A stretch of DNA of 64,000 bases, taken from the NCBI RefSeq assembly GCF_006874475.1, contig NZ_VIRM01000012.1, positions 62,001 to 126,000 of the forward strand, in the 5' to 3' direction. Numbering within the stretch: position 1 is the stretch's first letter; each line of letters starts with the position of its first letter. The position numbers and the translations under genes are program-made. This DNA comes from Microbispora hainanensis (lineage in GTDB: Bacteria > Actinomycetota > Actinomycetes > Streptosporangiales > Streptosporangiaceae). Of the stretch, positions 27,781 to 36,342 are shown in pieces. The notes beneath the pieces were generated by a model. The model made no database searches. It was not told the DNA's origin and worked only from the letters and a program-made list of their open reading frames with translations.

Positions 27781-27816
27781 CGTCTCAGTTCGCGTCTCAG
27801 CTCGCGTCTCAGCTCG
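27781..27816. repeat. 12-base tandem repeat, 3 copies, at the mannanase stop
   Basis: Units CGTCTCAGTTCG, CGTCTCAGCTCG, CGTCTCAGCTCG (27781, 27793, 27805). On the minus strand each contains TGA; the TGA in the third unit (27809-27811) is the stop of the mannanase gene, and the other two copies lie beyond it. Confidence 0.88.
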
Positions 27817-29206
27817 CGGTGCAGCTCACCGCCGGCACCGAGTTGGTGCCGTTCCAGGAGCCGAGGAACCCGAACGAGGTGGACGCGCCGGCGCCGAGGG
27901 AGCCGTTGTAGCTCACGTTCCTGGCGGTGACCGACGACCCGCTCGACGTCACCGTGGCGTTCCACACCTGGGTGATCGCCTGGCCGTTGGCGTAGGTCCA
28001 GGTCACGGTCCAGCCGGAGATGGCGCTGGAGCCGGCCTTGACCGTCACCTCACCCTGGAAGCCGCCGCCCCATTGGTTGGCGACCGTGTACGTCGCCGAG
28101 CAGCCCTTGGCGCCGCCGGTGGGGGAGGGGCTGGGGCTCGGGGACCTGGTCGGCGAGGGGCTGGGGGACGCGGGCCGGCTGGGGGAGGCCGACGGGCTGG
28201 GAGACGGGCTCACCGGCGGCTGGCCGCTGTAGATCGTCGCCTCCTTGGCAGTCGACTTGATGCCGTTCGCGCCGTTGAAGAGCCGCTGGCCCCACGAGGT
28301 GAGCTGGTCGACGTTGAAGTTCGTCACCTGGTCGAGGTATTCGACGCCGCCGCCGTTGCCGCTCCACGACCAGCCGAGGTAGCCGACGCCGCGCGACTGG
28401 GCCTGCGACATGATCGTGTCCTCGTCGGGGTCGCCGTCCGAGTGCATGTTGCCGAACTCGCCGATCACCAGCGGCAGGCCGGCGCTCTGGAACGCCTGGA
28501 GGTAGCCGGTGACCTCCGCGGCCGTGTCGAAGACGCCGTACATGTGGATCGAGAAGACGGTGTTCTTCTGGGGGTCGCTGTCGAGGACCGAGGCGGCGTT
28601 GTCGCGCATGACGAACTGCCAGTCCTGGCCCCAGGCGGGCGCGTCGACCATCAGCAGATGCTGAAATCCGGCCGCCCGCATCCTGCTGATCGCGCTCTTG
28701 GTCGCGTTGGTCCAGGCGGACTGGTTGTTGTTGCCGTACGGCTCGTTGCCGATGTTGATGACGACGTAGTTCTCCTGACCGGTCAGCACGCTCTTGAGAC
28801 CGACCCAGTAGTCGACCGCCTGGTCGAGCGTGTACGCGCCGCTCTGCTCGCCGTAGCCGGTGGTGTCATGGTTTTCGAGCACGCAGATTAACCGGTTCTG
28901 CTTGCACAGGGAGATGACGTTGGCGACATCGCTCGCGGTGTTGGCCGTCCAGCGGCCGCCGCTCAGCACGACGCGGACGGTGTTCGCGCCCAGGGACTTG
29001 ATGTTCGCGAACGAGCTCGTCTGGCTCGAGTACCAGGTGTGGGCGTGGCTGGTGCCCCGCATGACGAACTGGTTTCCGTTGGCTTCGAGGATCCTCGTGC
29101 CGCTGACGTGGAGTCCGGTCGCGGCCTGCGCGTTCTGGGTCATCGCGAGCACTGACGTCAGGAGGGCGAGGATGGCCGCGCCCGCGGCGATGAAACGTGT
29201 TCTCAT
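27809..29206 (-). CDS. Secreted GH5 endo-beta-mannanase-like enzyme with CBM2
   Basis: A 465-residue exported glycoside hydrolase. Signal peptide residues 1-28, GH5 catalytic domain about 29-330 with acid/base Glu155 (NIGNEPYG) and nucleophile Glu250 (VIGEFGNMHS), a Ser/Pro linker about 332-364, and a C-terminal family 2 cellulose-binding module with its flanking Cys (GCSATYTVANQWGGGFQGEV to VPAVSC). The start of the mature domain (LHVSGTRILEANGNQFVMRG) resembles GH5_8 mannanases such as S. lividans ManA rather than classic cellulases. Likely degrades mannan in plant debris outside the cell. A LacI-like palindrome lies 120 bases upstream. Confidence 0.92.
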   Translation of the reverse strand: MRTRFIAAGAAILALLTSVLAMTQNAQAATGLHVSGTRILEANGNQFVMRGTSHAHTWYSSQTSSFANIKSLGANTVRVVLSGGRWTANTASDVANVISLCKQNRLICVLENHDTTGYGEQSGAYTLDQAVDYWVGLKSVLTGQENYVVINIGNEPYGNNNQSAWTNATKSAISRMRAAGFQHLLMVDAPAWGQDWQFVMRDNAASVLDSDPQKNTVFSIHMYGVFDTAAEVTGYLQAFQSAGLPLVIGEFGNMHSDGDPDEDTIMSQAQSRGVGYLGWSWSGNGGGVEYLDQVTNFNVDQLTSWGQRLFNGANGIKSTAKEATIYSGQPPVSPSPSPSASPSRPASPSPSPTRSPSPSPSPTGGAKGCSATYTVANQWGGGFQGEVTVKAGSSAISGWTVTWTYANGQAITQVWNATVTSSGSSVTARNVSYNGSLGAGASTSFGFLGSWNGTNSVPAVSCTAS

Positions 29207-29325
29207 TCTGTACCTCGGATGGGGGGATCGGCGCCGGTGGAAGCGCCGAACGCACCATAGGCAGGGGGAGCCGGGGCCGTACAGGAGACGGCTCCCGCGC
29301 GCCCATCGACGGGCGCGGCCTTACT

Positions 29326-29335
29326 GAACCGGTTC
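29326..29335. promoter_or_regulatory. LacI-type palindrome upstream of the mannanase gene
   Basis: GAACCGGTTC is a perfect 10-base palindrome with the central CG typical of LacI-family operators. It lies 120 bases before the mannanase start. Sugar-responsive repression is inferred; no LacI gene is in the window. Confidence 0.4.
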
Positions 29336-29466
29336 GGCAGCGCGTGCCATCGGACCAGCGCGATCTCCCTCCCAGGGCCCCGTCTGGGCCGCGTCATCCC
29401 GATGAAACGTTCACCGGCCCCGGGCGCCGCGCGGGGGCCCGGAGGCCCTCTGTAGAGTCGGCTGCC

Positions 29467-30579
29467 ATGCCCGACCCCGGTGTGCAGGATCTCGGTGCCC
29501 AGGATCTCGGTTGGCCCGGCCTCGGCGTGCCCGGTCCCGGTGTGTCAGATGTCAGCGGGCCCGATCTCGGCGTGCCCGGTCCCGGTGTTTCAGATGTCAG
29601 CGGGCCCGATCTGCGCTGGGCGCCTCCGGGCGCCGTACGGTTCGACGGTGGGGCGCCCGTCGCCCTCGTGGCGCCCGGCGCGGGGCTGCCCTCGCTGCCC
29701 GCGGCCGTGGGCGACATGGCGACGCTGCGCCACGTCGACCTCGACGGGAACGCGCTGACCACCGTGCCCGGCTGGATCGGCCGCCTGGAGCGGCTCCGGG
29801 TTCTGCTGCTCTACGGCAACCGGATCGCGGCCGTTCCGCCCGAAGTGGGCCGCCTCGCCGCGCTCGAACACCTCAGCGTGGGGCACAACGCGCTGACCGC
29901 GGTGCCGGACGCGCTGTGGCGGCTGAGCCGGCTGCGGTCGCTCAACCTGGCGGAGAACGAGATCGCGGACCTGCCTCCCGGCCTCGGCGGCCTTCGCGAG
30001 CTGCGCATGCTCGACCTCGGGCACAACCGGCTGCGCGAGGTGCCCGCGGAGATCGGCGACCTGCCCGGTCTCACCGACTACCTCTACCTGAGCGACAACG
30101 GGCTCACCTCGGTGCCCGCCTCGCTGGGACGGCTCGACCGGCTCGGCTACCTCAACCTCGCGGAGAACCGGCTGGCCGCGCTGCCGGAAACGATCGGCGG
30201 CATGACCGGCCTGCACGAGCTGCGGGTCCACGACAACCGGCTGACGGCGCTGCCGGAGTCGATCGGCCGTCTGACCGGGCTGCGCGAGCTGCACCTCAGG
30301 AACAACCGCCTCGCCGGGCTGCCCGAGTCGCTCGGCGGGCTGCGCGCGCTGCGTCACCTGGACCTGCGCGGCAACCCCCTGGAGCGGCTGCCCGACGCCG
30401 TCGTACGCCTGACCGAGCTGACCCACCTCGACCTGCGGGCGACCCGCCTCACCACGCTGCCCGGCGGGCTGGCGGAGCTGTCGCGGCTGGAGAAGCTCGA
30501 CCTGCGCTGGGTCAAGTTCGACGAGACCCCCGCCTGCGTCCGCCCGCTGCGCGAGCGCGGGTGCGTCGTCCTGCTGTGA
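29467..30579 (+). CDS. Leucine-rich repeat protein
   Basis: A 370-residue protein. Residues 1-70 are low complexity, with a 15-residue unit LGVPGPGVSDVSGPD present twice. From about residue 80 there are roughly twelve 23-residue leucine-rich repeats of the bacterial type (LRxLDLxxNxLxxLPxxIGxL), for example ELRMLDLGHNRLREVPAEIG. There is no signal peptide, so it is probably cytoplasmic, and protein-protein binding is the expected role. ATG 29467. The stop codon opens a 12-base triplicated repeat. No effector-like domain is attached. Confidence 0.9.
   Translation: MPDPGVQDLGAQDLGWPGLGVPGPGVSDVSGPDLGVPGPGVSDVSGPDLRWAPPGAVRFDGGAPVALVAPGAGLPSLPAAVGDMATLRHVDLDGNALTTVPGWIGRLERLRVLLLYGNRIAAVPPEVGRLAALEHLSVGHNALTAVPDALWRLSRLRSLNLAENEIADLPPGLGGLRELRMLDLGHNRLREVPAEIGDLPGLTDYLYLSDNGLTSVPASLGRLDRLGYLNLAENRLAALPETIGGMTGLHELRVHDNRLTALPESIGRLTGLRELHLRNNRLAGLPESLGGLRALRHLDLRGNPLERLPDAVVRLTELTHLDLRATRLTTLPGGLAELSRLEKLDLRWVKFDETPACVRPLRERGCVVLL
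29521..29610. repeat. 45-base direct duplication in the LRR gene N-terminus
   Basis: Copies 29521-29565 and 29566-29610 differ by about one base and encode the same 15 residues twice. Such near identity indicates a recent duplication. Confidence 0.9.
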
Positions 30580-30612
30580 GGACGGCTGTGAGGACGGCTG
30601 TGAGGACGGCTG
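30577..30612. repeat. 12-base tandem repeat, 3 copies, starting at the LRR stop codon
   Basis: TGAGGACGGCTG occurs three times without change (30577-30588, 30589-30600, 30601-30612). The first TGA is the stop codon of the LRR gene, so three TGA triplets follow each other in the same frame. Confidence 0.92.
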
Positions 30613-30630
30613 CCGGGGCGGCCGGGTGTG

Positions 30631-31287
30631 TCAGCCCGTGGTCGAGGCGGCCTCGGCCGGGCGCCCGGCGCTCTCCGCGGAGCACGCGGCCAGGTCCCAG
30701 CCGGGACACAGGGAACGCTCGGCCAGCGTGAGCAGGTCCTCCAGCCGTCTCGCCAGTACGACGGGGTCCTGCGTGCGCTCGTCGAAGCAGGCGAGGGCCA
30801 CGCTGACGAAGACGGCCACGATGAACTTCGGCTGGAGGTCCCACGGGTCGGCTCCCAGCCTGCGGGCCACCTCGGCGACCAGCCTGCGCTCGTTCTCCTT
30901 GATCAGCCGCATGGCCCCGGCGAGCAGGGCGGGCGTGGAGTGCACGACCTTCTGGCAACGCAGGTACCTGCCCGTCTCCGCGTCGTCCGCCTCTCGTAGC
31001 ATCTTCAGCAACGAGCGCATCGCCTGACACAGGGCGGTGAACGGCGACTCCGACTCGGGACGTGCGACCAGCTCGGCGAGGAGCACCCGCTGCTCGTCGG
31101 CGGTCAGCGAGAGTGCCACGTCCTCCTTCGAGGCGAAGTAGCGGAAGAACGTCCTGGGCGAGACCTCCACCTCGGCGGCGATCTGGTCGATCGTCGTCGC
31201 CTCGTAGCCCCTGCTGAGGAAGAGGTCGAGGGCCGCGTCGACCAGGGCGTCCCGCGTCCGCTGCTTCTTGCGTTCGCGCAGACCCAC
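30631..31287 (-). CDS. TetR family regulator, probable repressor of the MFS exporter
   Basis: A 218-residue regulator. The DNA-binding domain reads RTRDALVDAALDLFLSRGY, TTIDQIAAEVEVSPRTFFRY, FASKEDVAL; the C-terminus resembles the MftR/AcrR-like ligand domain. GTG 31287 is favoured because AGGAGG lies eight bases upstream; GTG 31296 sits on top of that site. It is divergent from the MFS exporter gene at 31423 with an operator-like element between, the standard layout for a drug-responsive efflux repressor. Confidence 0.9.
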   Translation of the reverse strand: MGLRERKKQRTRDALVDAALDLFLSRGYEATTIDQIAAEVEVSPRTFFRYFASKEDVALSLTADEQRVLLAELVARPESESPFTALCQAMRSLLKMLREADDAETGRYLRCQKVVHSTPALLAGAMRLIKENERRLVAEVARRLGADPWDLQPKFIVAVFVSVALACFDERTQDPVVLARRLEDLLTLAERSLCPGWDLAACSAESAGRPAEAASTTG

Positions 31288-31355
31288 GGAGGTCACCTCC
31301 TCGAAACTGCCGGTTCACAAACTCTCATATGTCACCGTATGTCGGATAAAAGGAT

Positions 31356-31384
31356 TTGTCATCTGTCATCGACTGACATAAATT
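31356..31384 (+). promoter_or_regulatory. Promoter with overlapping operator for the MFS exporter
   Basis: TTGTCA (31356-31361) and TAAATT (31379-31384) are 17 bases apart. Between them lies the inverted repeat TGTCA TCGAC TGACA (31364-31378), so a repressor bound there would block the promoter. TATGTC is also directly repeated at 31329 and 31339. Confidence 0.6.
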
Positions 31385-31422
31385 GCTGCCGGTCGACTCA
31401 GTGGTGCTAAGGGGGAATCTCC

Positions 31423-32988
31423 ATGACTCAAGCCGTATCGGTGGACGCCGACGCGCCTCCAGGACGAGGCCAGGGGCATCCATGGCTCACGCTGCTCGCC
31501 GTCTCGCTCGGCGTGATCATGGTCATGCTCGACGGCACGGTCGTGGCGATCGCCAACCCGGTCATCCAGGTCGAGCTCAAGGCGACGCTGGCCGACCTGC
31601 AGTGGGTGACCAGCGGTTATCTGCTCGCGCTGGCGGTCTTCCTGATCACGGCCGGCAAGCTCGGCGACCTGTTCGGACACAAGCGCGTCTTCCTGATCGG
31701 CGTCGCCGGCTTCGCGCTGACCTCGCTCGCCATCGGCCTGTCGTCCTCGATCGGCGTGCTGATCGCGCTGCGGGTGCTGCAGGGACTGTTCGGCGCGCTG
31801 CTCCAGCCCGCGGCGCTCGCGTTGCTCCGGTCGGCGTTCCCCGGTGAGCGGCTCAATATGGCCATGGGGGCGTGGGGCGCGATCATCGGGCTGTCGAGCG
31901 CGGCGGGCCCGATCGTCGGCGGCCTCCTCGTGGAGAACGTGAGCTGGCAGTCGGTGTTCTTCATCAACGTGCCGGTCGGCGTGGCGGCGCTGGCGTTCGG
32001 GCTGTGGACGCTGCGGGAGAACCGGACCACGATGCTGTCGCGGGTCGACTGGCTCGGCGTCGTGCTGCTGTCCGGAGCGATGTTCGCGCTGGTGTGGGCC
32101 ATCATCAAGGCCCCCGAGTGGGGCTGGGGCGACGCCAAGACGCTCGGCTTCCTCGCCGCCGCCGTGGTCGTCGGGGCCGTGTTCCTGTTCTGGCAGTCCA
32201 AGGCCAGCGAGCCGCTGCTGCCGCTGAGCCTGTTCCGCAACGCCTCGGTCTCGATCGGGACCGTCCTCATGATCCTCATGTCGTTCGCGATGTTCGGCGC
32301 GATGTTCTTCCTCACGTTCTTCTTCCAGGGCGTGCACGGGCTCACCCCGCTCGACTCCGGCCTGCGGATGCTGCCCATGAGCGCCGGCATGATCGTCGCC
32401 TCGCCCATCGCGGGCGTCCTCATCGGCAAGCTCGGTCCGAAGATCACCATCGCGGGCGGCATGGTGATCAGCGCCTTTGCGATGTTCCTCATGTCCCGGC
32501 TCAGCGTCGAGGCCGCCTTCGTCGACAGCGCGATCCCGTTCGTGCTGCTGGCGTTCGGCCTGTCGCCGGTGTTCGTCGGCGCCACGGAGATCATCGTGGG
32601 CAACGCGCCCGAGGAGCTGAGCGGCGTCGCGGGCGGCGTACAGAACTCCGCGATGCAGGTCGGCGGCGCGCTCGGCACCGCCATCCTGGGCGCGGTCGTG
32701 TCGGCCAAGGTGGCCGACGTGCTGCCCGGCTACCTCGGTCCGGTGGCGCAGGCCGTCAAGCCCGCGGAGATGGAAGGACTGAAGGCCCTGGCGTCGGTGG
32801 GCCAGGCCCCGCCCGGGCTCCCGGCCGAGGTGGCCAAGACGGTCGCCGACGCGGCGCACCTGTCGTTCATGGACGGCCTGCACCTCGGCTTCGTCGTGAG
32901 CACGGCGGTCGCCGTCGTCGCGGCGGCCCTGGCCCTGTTCGTCAAGGCCGGCCGTAAGACCGAGGGCGCCCCGGTCCACATGGGCTGA
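31423..32988 (+). CDS. MFS drug exporter, DHA2 family (14 membrane segments)
   Basis: Proton-driven multidrug exporter of 521 residues in the plasma membrane. Motif A is visible (GKLGDLFGHKRVF), as is the antiporter motif C region (GAIIGLSSAAGPIVGGLL). Length and about 14 hydrophobic segments fit the EmrB/QacA branch. A soluble insertion occurs before the final helices (PAEMEGLKALASVGQ). ATG 31423 follows a GGGGGAATC site at 31411-31419. It is divergent from the TetR gene. The drug substrate is unknown. Confidence 0.93.
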   Translation: MTQAVSVDADAPPGRGQGHPWLTLLAVSLGVIMVMLDGTVVAIANPVIQVELKATLADLQWVTSGYLLALAVFLITAGKLGDLFGHKRVFLIGVAGFALTSLAIGLSSSIGVLIALRVLQGLFGALLQPAALALLRSAFPGERLNMAMGAWGAIIGLSSAAGPIVGGLLVENVSWQSVFFINVPVGVAALAFGLWTLRENRTTMLSRVDWLGVVLLSGAMFALVWAIIKAPEWGWGDAKTLGFLAAAVVVGAVFLFWQSKASEPLLPLSLFRNASVSIGTVLMILMSFAMFGAMFFLTFFFQGVHGLTPLDSGLRMLPMSAGMIVASPIAGVLIGKLGPKITIAGGMVISAFAMFLMSRLSVEAAFVDSAIPFVLLAFGLSPVFVGATEIIVGNAPEELSGVAGGVQNSAMQVGGALGTAILGAVVSAKVADVLPGYLGPVAQAVKPAEMEGLKALASVGQAPPGLPAEVAKTVADAAHLSFMDGLHLGFVVSTAVAVVAAALALFVKAGRKTEGAPVHMG

Positions 32989-33002
32989 GGTCCGGTCTCC
33001 TC

Positions 33003-33037
33003 CGTACGGCTCCCGCCACCTCGGCGGGGGCCGTACG
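33003..33037 (+). terminator. Strong terminator after the MFS exporter
   Basis: A 15-base-pair stem, CGTACGGCTCCCGCC (33003-33017) with GGCGGGGGCCGTACG (33023-33037), has one G-T wobble and a 5-base loop. It begins 15 bases after the exporter stop. Confidence 0.85.
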
Positions 33038-33083
33038 CGCGTCCGGGCCGGGTGCGCCTGCTCGCTCAGTAGACTTGGTATCC

Positions 33084-33335
33084 GTGAGCGGCACGAAGAT
33101 TCTTCCCGAGAGCGACGTAACACCCCGGCTCTCGCACGGCGACGGTGACCACGAGCGCTTCTCGCACTTCGCCGACAAGAACAAGATCACTGAAAGCTAC
33201 GTGACCGGTGCGCCGGTGCGGGCCCTGTGCGGCAAGGTCTGGGTGCCCAGCCGCGATCCGAAGAAGTATCCGGTCTGCCCGGAGTGCAAGGAGATCTACG
33301 AGGGGTTGCCCAAGGGCGAACCGTCCGGCGAGTGA
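33084..33335 (+). CDS. DUF3039 domain protein with zinc-binding Cys motif
   Basis: An 83-residue actinobacterial conserved protein. The family signature is complete: SHGDGDHERFSHF, VTGAPVRALCGKVWVPSRDP and KKYPVCPECKEIYEGL, with a Cys plus CPEC that probably bind zinc. GTG 33084 is taken as the start; TTG 33075 is the alternative and neither has a strong ribosome site. In other actinomycetes this gene is found near the DEAH helicase that lies here at 38840 (from memory), so the genes in between may be an insertion. Confidence 0.88.
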   Translation: MSGTKILPESDVTPRLSHGDGDHERFSHFADKNKITESYVTGAPVRALCGKVWVPSRDPKKYPVCPECKEIYEGLPKGEPSGE

Positions 33336-33406
33336 GTGTCGATCCGGGATCATCGCGTCCCCTGCGGCTAGGGTCTGCCTTCTGACCAGCCGTATCGGGG
33401 GAACGA

Positions 33407-34903
33407 ATGGTTCGGCGACCCATCGCCGTCGTCCTTGCATGCCTTTACGCGCTGGGCGGCGCGTGCGCCGCTCCGGCCGCCGCCTCCCGGGCGCCTGGTG
33501 GTCTCACCGGCGCCGCACTGCGCGGATCGCCGGCCTCCCGGCCGGACGCCTGCCTGACCCGTCACGCCGCTTCGAAGCGCCGGAACGGCGTGGGCCGGCT
33601 CACGCATGCCCTGGAGCCGCGCGAGCCGGGGCCGGACGAGGTCGCCCGGATGTCGGCCGACCTTGCCCGCCGGCTCGGCGCGAAGTCACGACAAGCCGCT
33701 CAGCCGGCAGAAGCCGCGCACGCGACGGCTGGTGCGCGGGCAAGAGAGGCCGCGCGGGCAACAGCAACCGTGCCGCCGAGAGCGGCCGCGCGGCCCGTGG
33801 TCACTCCGCAGCCGGGGGCGACCGTGCGGCCGGGGGCGACGGCAGCGCGGCCGGGGGCGACGGCAGCGCGGCCGGGGAGCGGGGCCGTCGCGCGGCGGAG
33901 CGGTTCCGCGGCCGTCGAACGGATCACCGTCCCGGTGCGGGTGCACATCATCAGGGACCGCACGCTCGGCCTGCCCGACGCCGCCGTCTCCCGGCAGATC
34001 GCCGTGCTCAACACCGCCTATTCCGGCGGGTACGGCGGCGCCGACACCGGCGTGCGCTTCGAGCTCAAGGGCATCACGCACACCGAAAACCGGAACTGGT
34101 TCCGCGACCCCCTCGGCTACGAGGAACCGATGAAGAAGAAGCTGCGGGTCGGCGGCCCCGAGACGCTCAACCTCTACATCGCGCAGCTGAGCCGGCTCGT
34201 GCTCGGCTACTCCACCTATCCGTACTGGTATGACGACGAGCCCGTGCTGGACGGCGTGGTGATCGACTGGCGGAGCGTCCCCGGCGGCCCGCTGCGCGAC
34301 TTCGCCAGGGGCTTCACGGCCGTGCACGAGATCGGCCACTGGCTGGGCCTGCTGCACACCTTCGAGAACGGCTGCAAGGCCCCGGGCGACTCGGTGGACG
34401 ACACGCCCCCCGAGGCCCACCCGACGAACGGCTGCCCGGCGAAGAAGGACAGTTGCCCGGCTCCGGGCAGCGATCCGGTGCACAACTTCATGGACTACGC
34501 CCAGGACCGCTGCATGCGTGAGTTCACCGCGGGCCAGGGCGTACGCGTCCACCAGATGTGGGACGCTTACCGCCGCCCGGCGCCGCTGGGAACCGGGGCG
34601 GCATCGCAGAAGGCCGCCACCGGGGTGGCCGCGGCGGGGGTTCAGGGGGCCACGCCGGCGACTCAGGGGACCGCCGCGGAGGTCGCCGACGGCGCGGACG
34701 CCGCAGACGCCGCGGTGGTGTCCACCGGCGCCGCGAACGACCTCGATGCCGTTTCCGTGAGCGACACTGTGAGCGACACCGCGAACGGAACGGCGAGCGA
34801 CTCCGCGAGCGATCCTGGGCCGGGGATCGTCACCCGTAGCTCCGAGCATCCGGCTGGCGACACGCAGGGCGATGAGAGATCATCGGGAGGAACAGGGCGA
34901 TGA
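33407..34903 (+). CDS. Secreted M43 (pappalysin-like) zinc metalloprotease
   Basis: A 498-residue exported protease. N-terminal signal peptide (RRPIAVVLACLYALGGACAA), an N-terminal region with CLTRHAA, a hypervariable Ala/Pro/Arg linker (about 95-165), then the catalytic domain with the zinc motif HEIGHWLGLLH and the Met-turn NFMDYAQD, as in M43 cytophagalysins. The C-terminal tail (about 390-498) is Ala/Gly/Ser/Asp-rich, with SDTVSDTANGTASDS-type repeats, and has no recognised domain. ATG 33407. Extracellular protein degradation is likely; the specific substrate is unknown. Confidence 0.9.
   Translation: MVRRPIAVVLACLYALGGACAAPAAASRAPGGLTGAALRGSPASRPDACLTRHAASKRRNGVGRLTHALEPREPGPDEVARMSADLARRLGAKSRQAAQPAEAAHATAGARAREAARATATVPPRAAARPVVTPQPGATVRPGATAARPGATAARPGSGAVARRSGSAAVERITVPVRVHIIRDRTLGLPDAAVSRQIAVLNTAYSGGYGGADTGVRFELKGITHTENRNWFRDPLGYEEPMKKKLRVGGPETLNLYIAQLSRLVLGYSTYPYWYDDEPVLDGVVIDWRSVPGGPLRDFARGFTAVHEIGHWLGLLHTFENGCKAPGDSVDDTPPEAHPTNGCPAKKDSCPAPGSDPVHNFMDYAQDRCMREFTAGQGVRVHQMWDAYRRPAPLGTGAASQKAATGVAAAGVQGATPATQGTAAEVADGADAADAAVVSTGAANDLDAVSVSDTVSDTANGTASDSASDPGPGIVTRSSEHPAGDTQGDERSSGGTGR
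33830..33880. repeat. 21-base direct repeat in the metalloprotease linker
   Basis: GCCGGGGGCGACGGCAGCGCG occurs twice in succession after a shorter 18-base version of the unit, encoding Pro-Gly-Ala-Thr-Ala-Ala-Arg repeats in the linker before the catalytic domain. Confidence 0.75.
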
Positions 34904-35054
34904 CGAATCGGTCGGAGCCGTTGACGTCGCGGCGCGGGTGTGAGTAACTCCACAGCAGCGTTCATGGTCACGAAGCCTCGCGCCCGGCCGTGAGCGCCGA
35001 GTTCGCTCGCCGGTTCCGTCCCACACGCCCGGCCAGGCCGCCCGGGGAGGCTAT

Positions 35055-35954
35055 GTGGATGACCAGTGGACCCGCCGGGTCTGGCCACCCGCGGAGGAGG
35101 AGTCTCCGCCGTCCGGGCAGGCACCCACTCGCCCGTACGGCGTCCCGGGCGGGTCGCCGCGGTCGTCCACGCCGCCCACGTCCCCCCAGTGGCCCACCCG
35201 GCCGTACGGCGGCCGTGAGCCGGACCGGAACCCCTCCGAGGAGAGCCTCGCCGGCCTGTACGGCGCGCCGGTCGCCGAACGGTCACAGGCCGGCCGCCCG
35301 GCCTGGCCCTCGCTGGGCCTGGAGTCCCCGGAACCCGAGGACGACCTGCCCCCGTCGGCCCGCCGCTATCGAGCGCCCGAGACGCCTCCGCGCTCGATGC
35401 CGAGGTGGTTACGGCGCCTTCTCGTCGGCGGCCTCGCGCTGGTCTGCTCGGCGGCCGTCATCGGCGCGGTGGTGGTCACGGTCCTGAACCGGGCCGAGAG
35501 CGCGCCCCCCACGGTGATCCAGGACCAGATCGCCGGGGTCTCCTACACGTTGCCCCCGGAGTGGCGGGAGGGCGTGGTCGCGCCCGTGACCGGCTTCACC
35601 TCCGCCGCCGCGCGTGGCGACAGCGCCACCGTTATGGCCCGGCCCGGCGACCGGGTGGACCCGCCCAATCTGCGCTCGGCCGTCATCGACCTGAGCGATC
35701 TCTACACGCAGCTGCTGCTGCACGGCGACAAGGTCGAGGTGCTCGACGATCGGGCCGTGACCGTCGGCGGGCGGCCGGGCCACACGCGGGCCGTACGCGC
35801 CGAGTACACCGACGTGGTGAACGAGCCCGCCTTCATGCGGGTGACCCTGCTGACCCGGCCGGACGGCGGCAGCACGGTCCTGCTGGGGCTGGCGCATCCC
35901 GACCGCCCCCAGTCGCGCGCCGAGATCGAGGGCCTGATGTGGGGAGCCCGCTGA
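35055..35954 (+). CDS. Membrane-anchored protein with Pro-rich N-terminus, unknown function
   Basis: A 299-residue protein. Residues 1-115 are disordered and Pro/Arg/Glu-rich with repeated RPYG motifs; one membrane helix follows (LLVGGLALVCSAAVIGAVVV), then a 150-residue outer domain of beta-rich character (ISYTLPPEW-like start GVSYTLPPEWREGV, ending RAEIEGLMWGAR). The outer part loosely resembles the LpqN/PsbP-like surface domains of actinobacteria, but I cannot assign it. GTG 35055 has GGGGAGG at 35044-35050. It lies about 150 bases after the metalloprotease gene; co-transcription is possible. Confidence 0.75.
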   Translation: MDDQWTRRVWPPAEEESPPSGQAPTRPYGVPGGSPRSSTPPTSPQWPTRPYGGREPDRNPSEESLAGLYGAPVAERSQAGRPAWPSLGLESPEPEDDLPPSARRYRAPETPPRSMPRWLRRLLVGGLALVCSAAVIGAVVVTVLNRAESAPPTVIQDQIAGVSYTLPPEWREGVVAPVTGFTSAAARGDSATVMARPGDRVDPPNLRSAVIDLSDLYTQLLLHGDKVEVLDDRAVTVGGRPGHTRAVRAEYTDVVNEPAFMRVTLLTRPDGGSTVLLGLAHPDRPQSRAEIEGLMWGAR

Positions 35955-36342
35955 GCGCGTCGTGAGACCGGCCGCGCGCTCGTACGGCGGCCCGGCGCTG
36001 ATGCCCGAAATAAGCTCTTTTTGTCTCGTCTTCGGATGTTCGGAACGGATATAGGCATTAAAAAAAGCGGTCGAGCAGTATGTCGGCTCAGCTCGTTGTC
36101 CTTATTGTCCGGCTGAAACTTCATATGTGTGCGTTGATCTACTCTCGGCCGTTCACTCATGGAATAAGAGGAGATAGTGGGATCGCCGGGACGCCTTTGA
36201 GATAGGCGTAACATCTGTTTGCCGCTATCCGATAAGTGGCTCGCTGCCCGCGTTTCCCCTGACAGGTATCTTCAATGTCGCATCGCACGAAAAACGCGGT
36301 GACCCGGAAAGACCAATTCTCTCACCATGGGGGGAAATCAAA
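35955..36342. other. AT-rich 388-base intergenic region before the secreted pair
   Basis: No gene is visible. Base composition drops sharply: 36001-36060 is about 43 percent GC and 36061-36120 about 52 percent, against roughly 70 percent in the flanks. It carries a hairpin ACGCCT/AGGCGT (36191-36209), a GAGCGCG/CGCGCTC pair right at the preceding stop codon (35953-35981), and several TATA-like tracts that may hold the promoter of the gene at 36343. I could not fix a -35/-10 pair with confidence. Confidence 0.6.
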
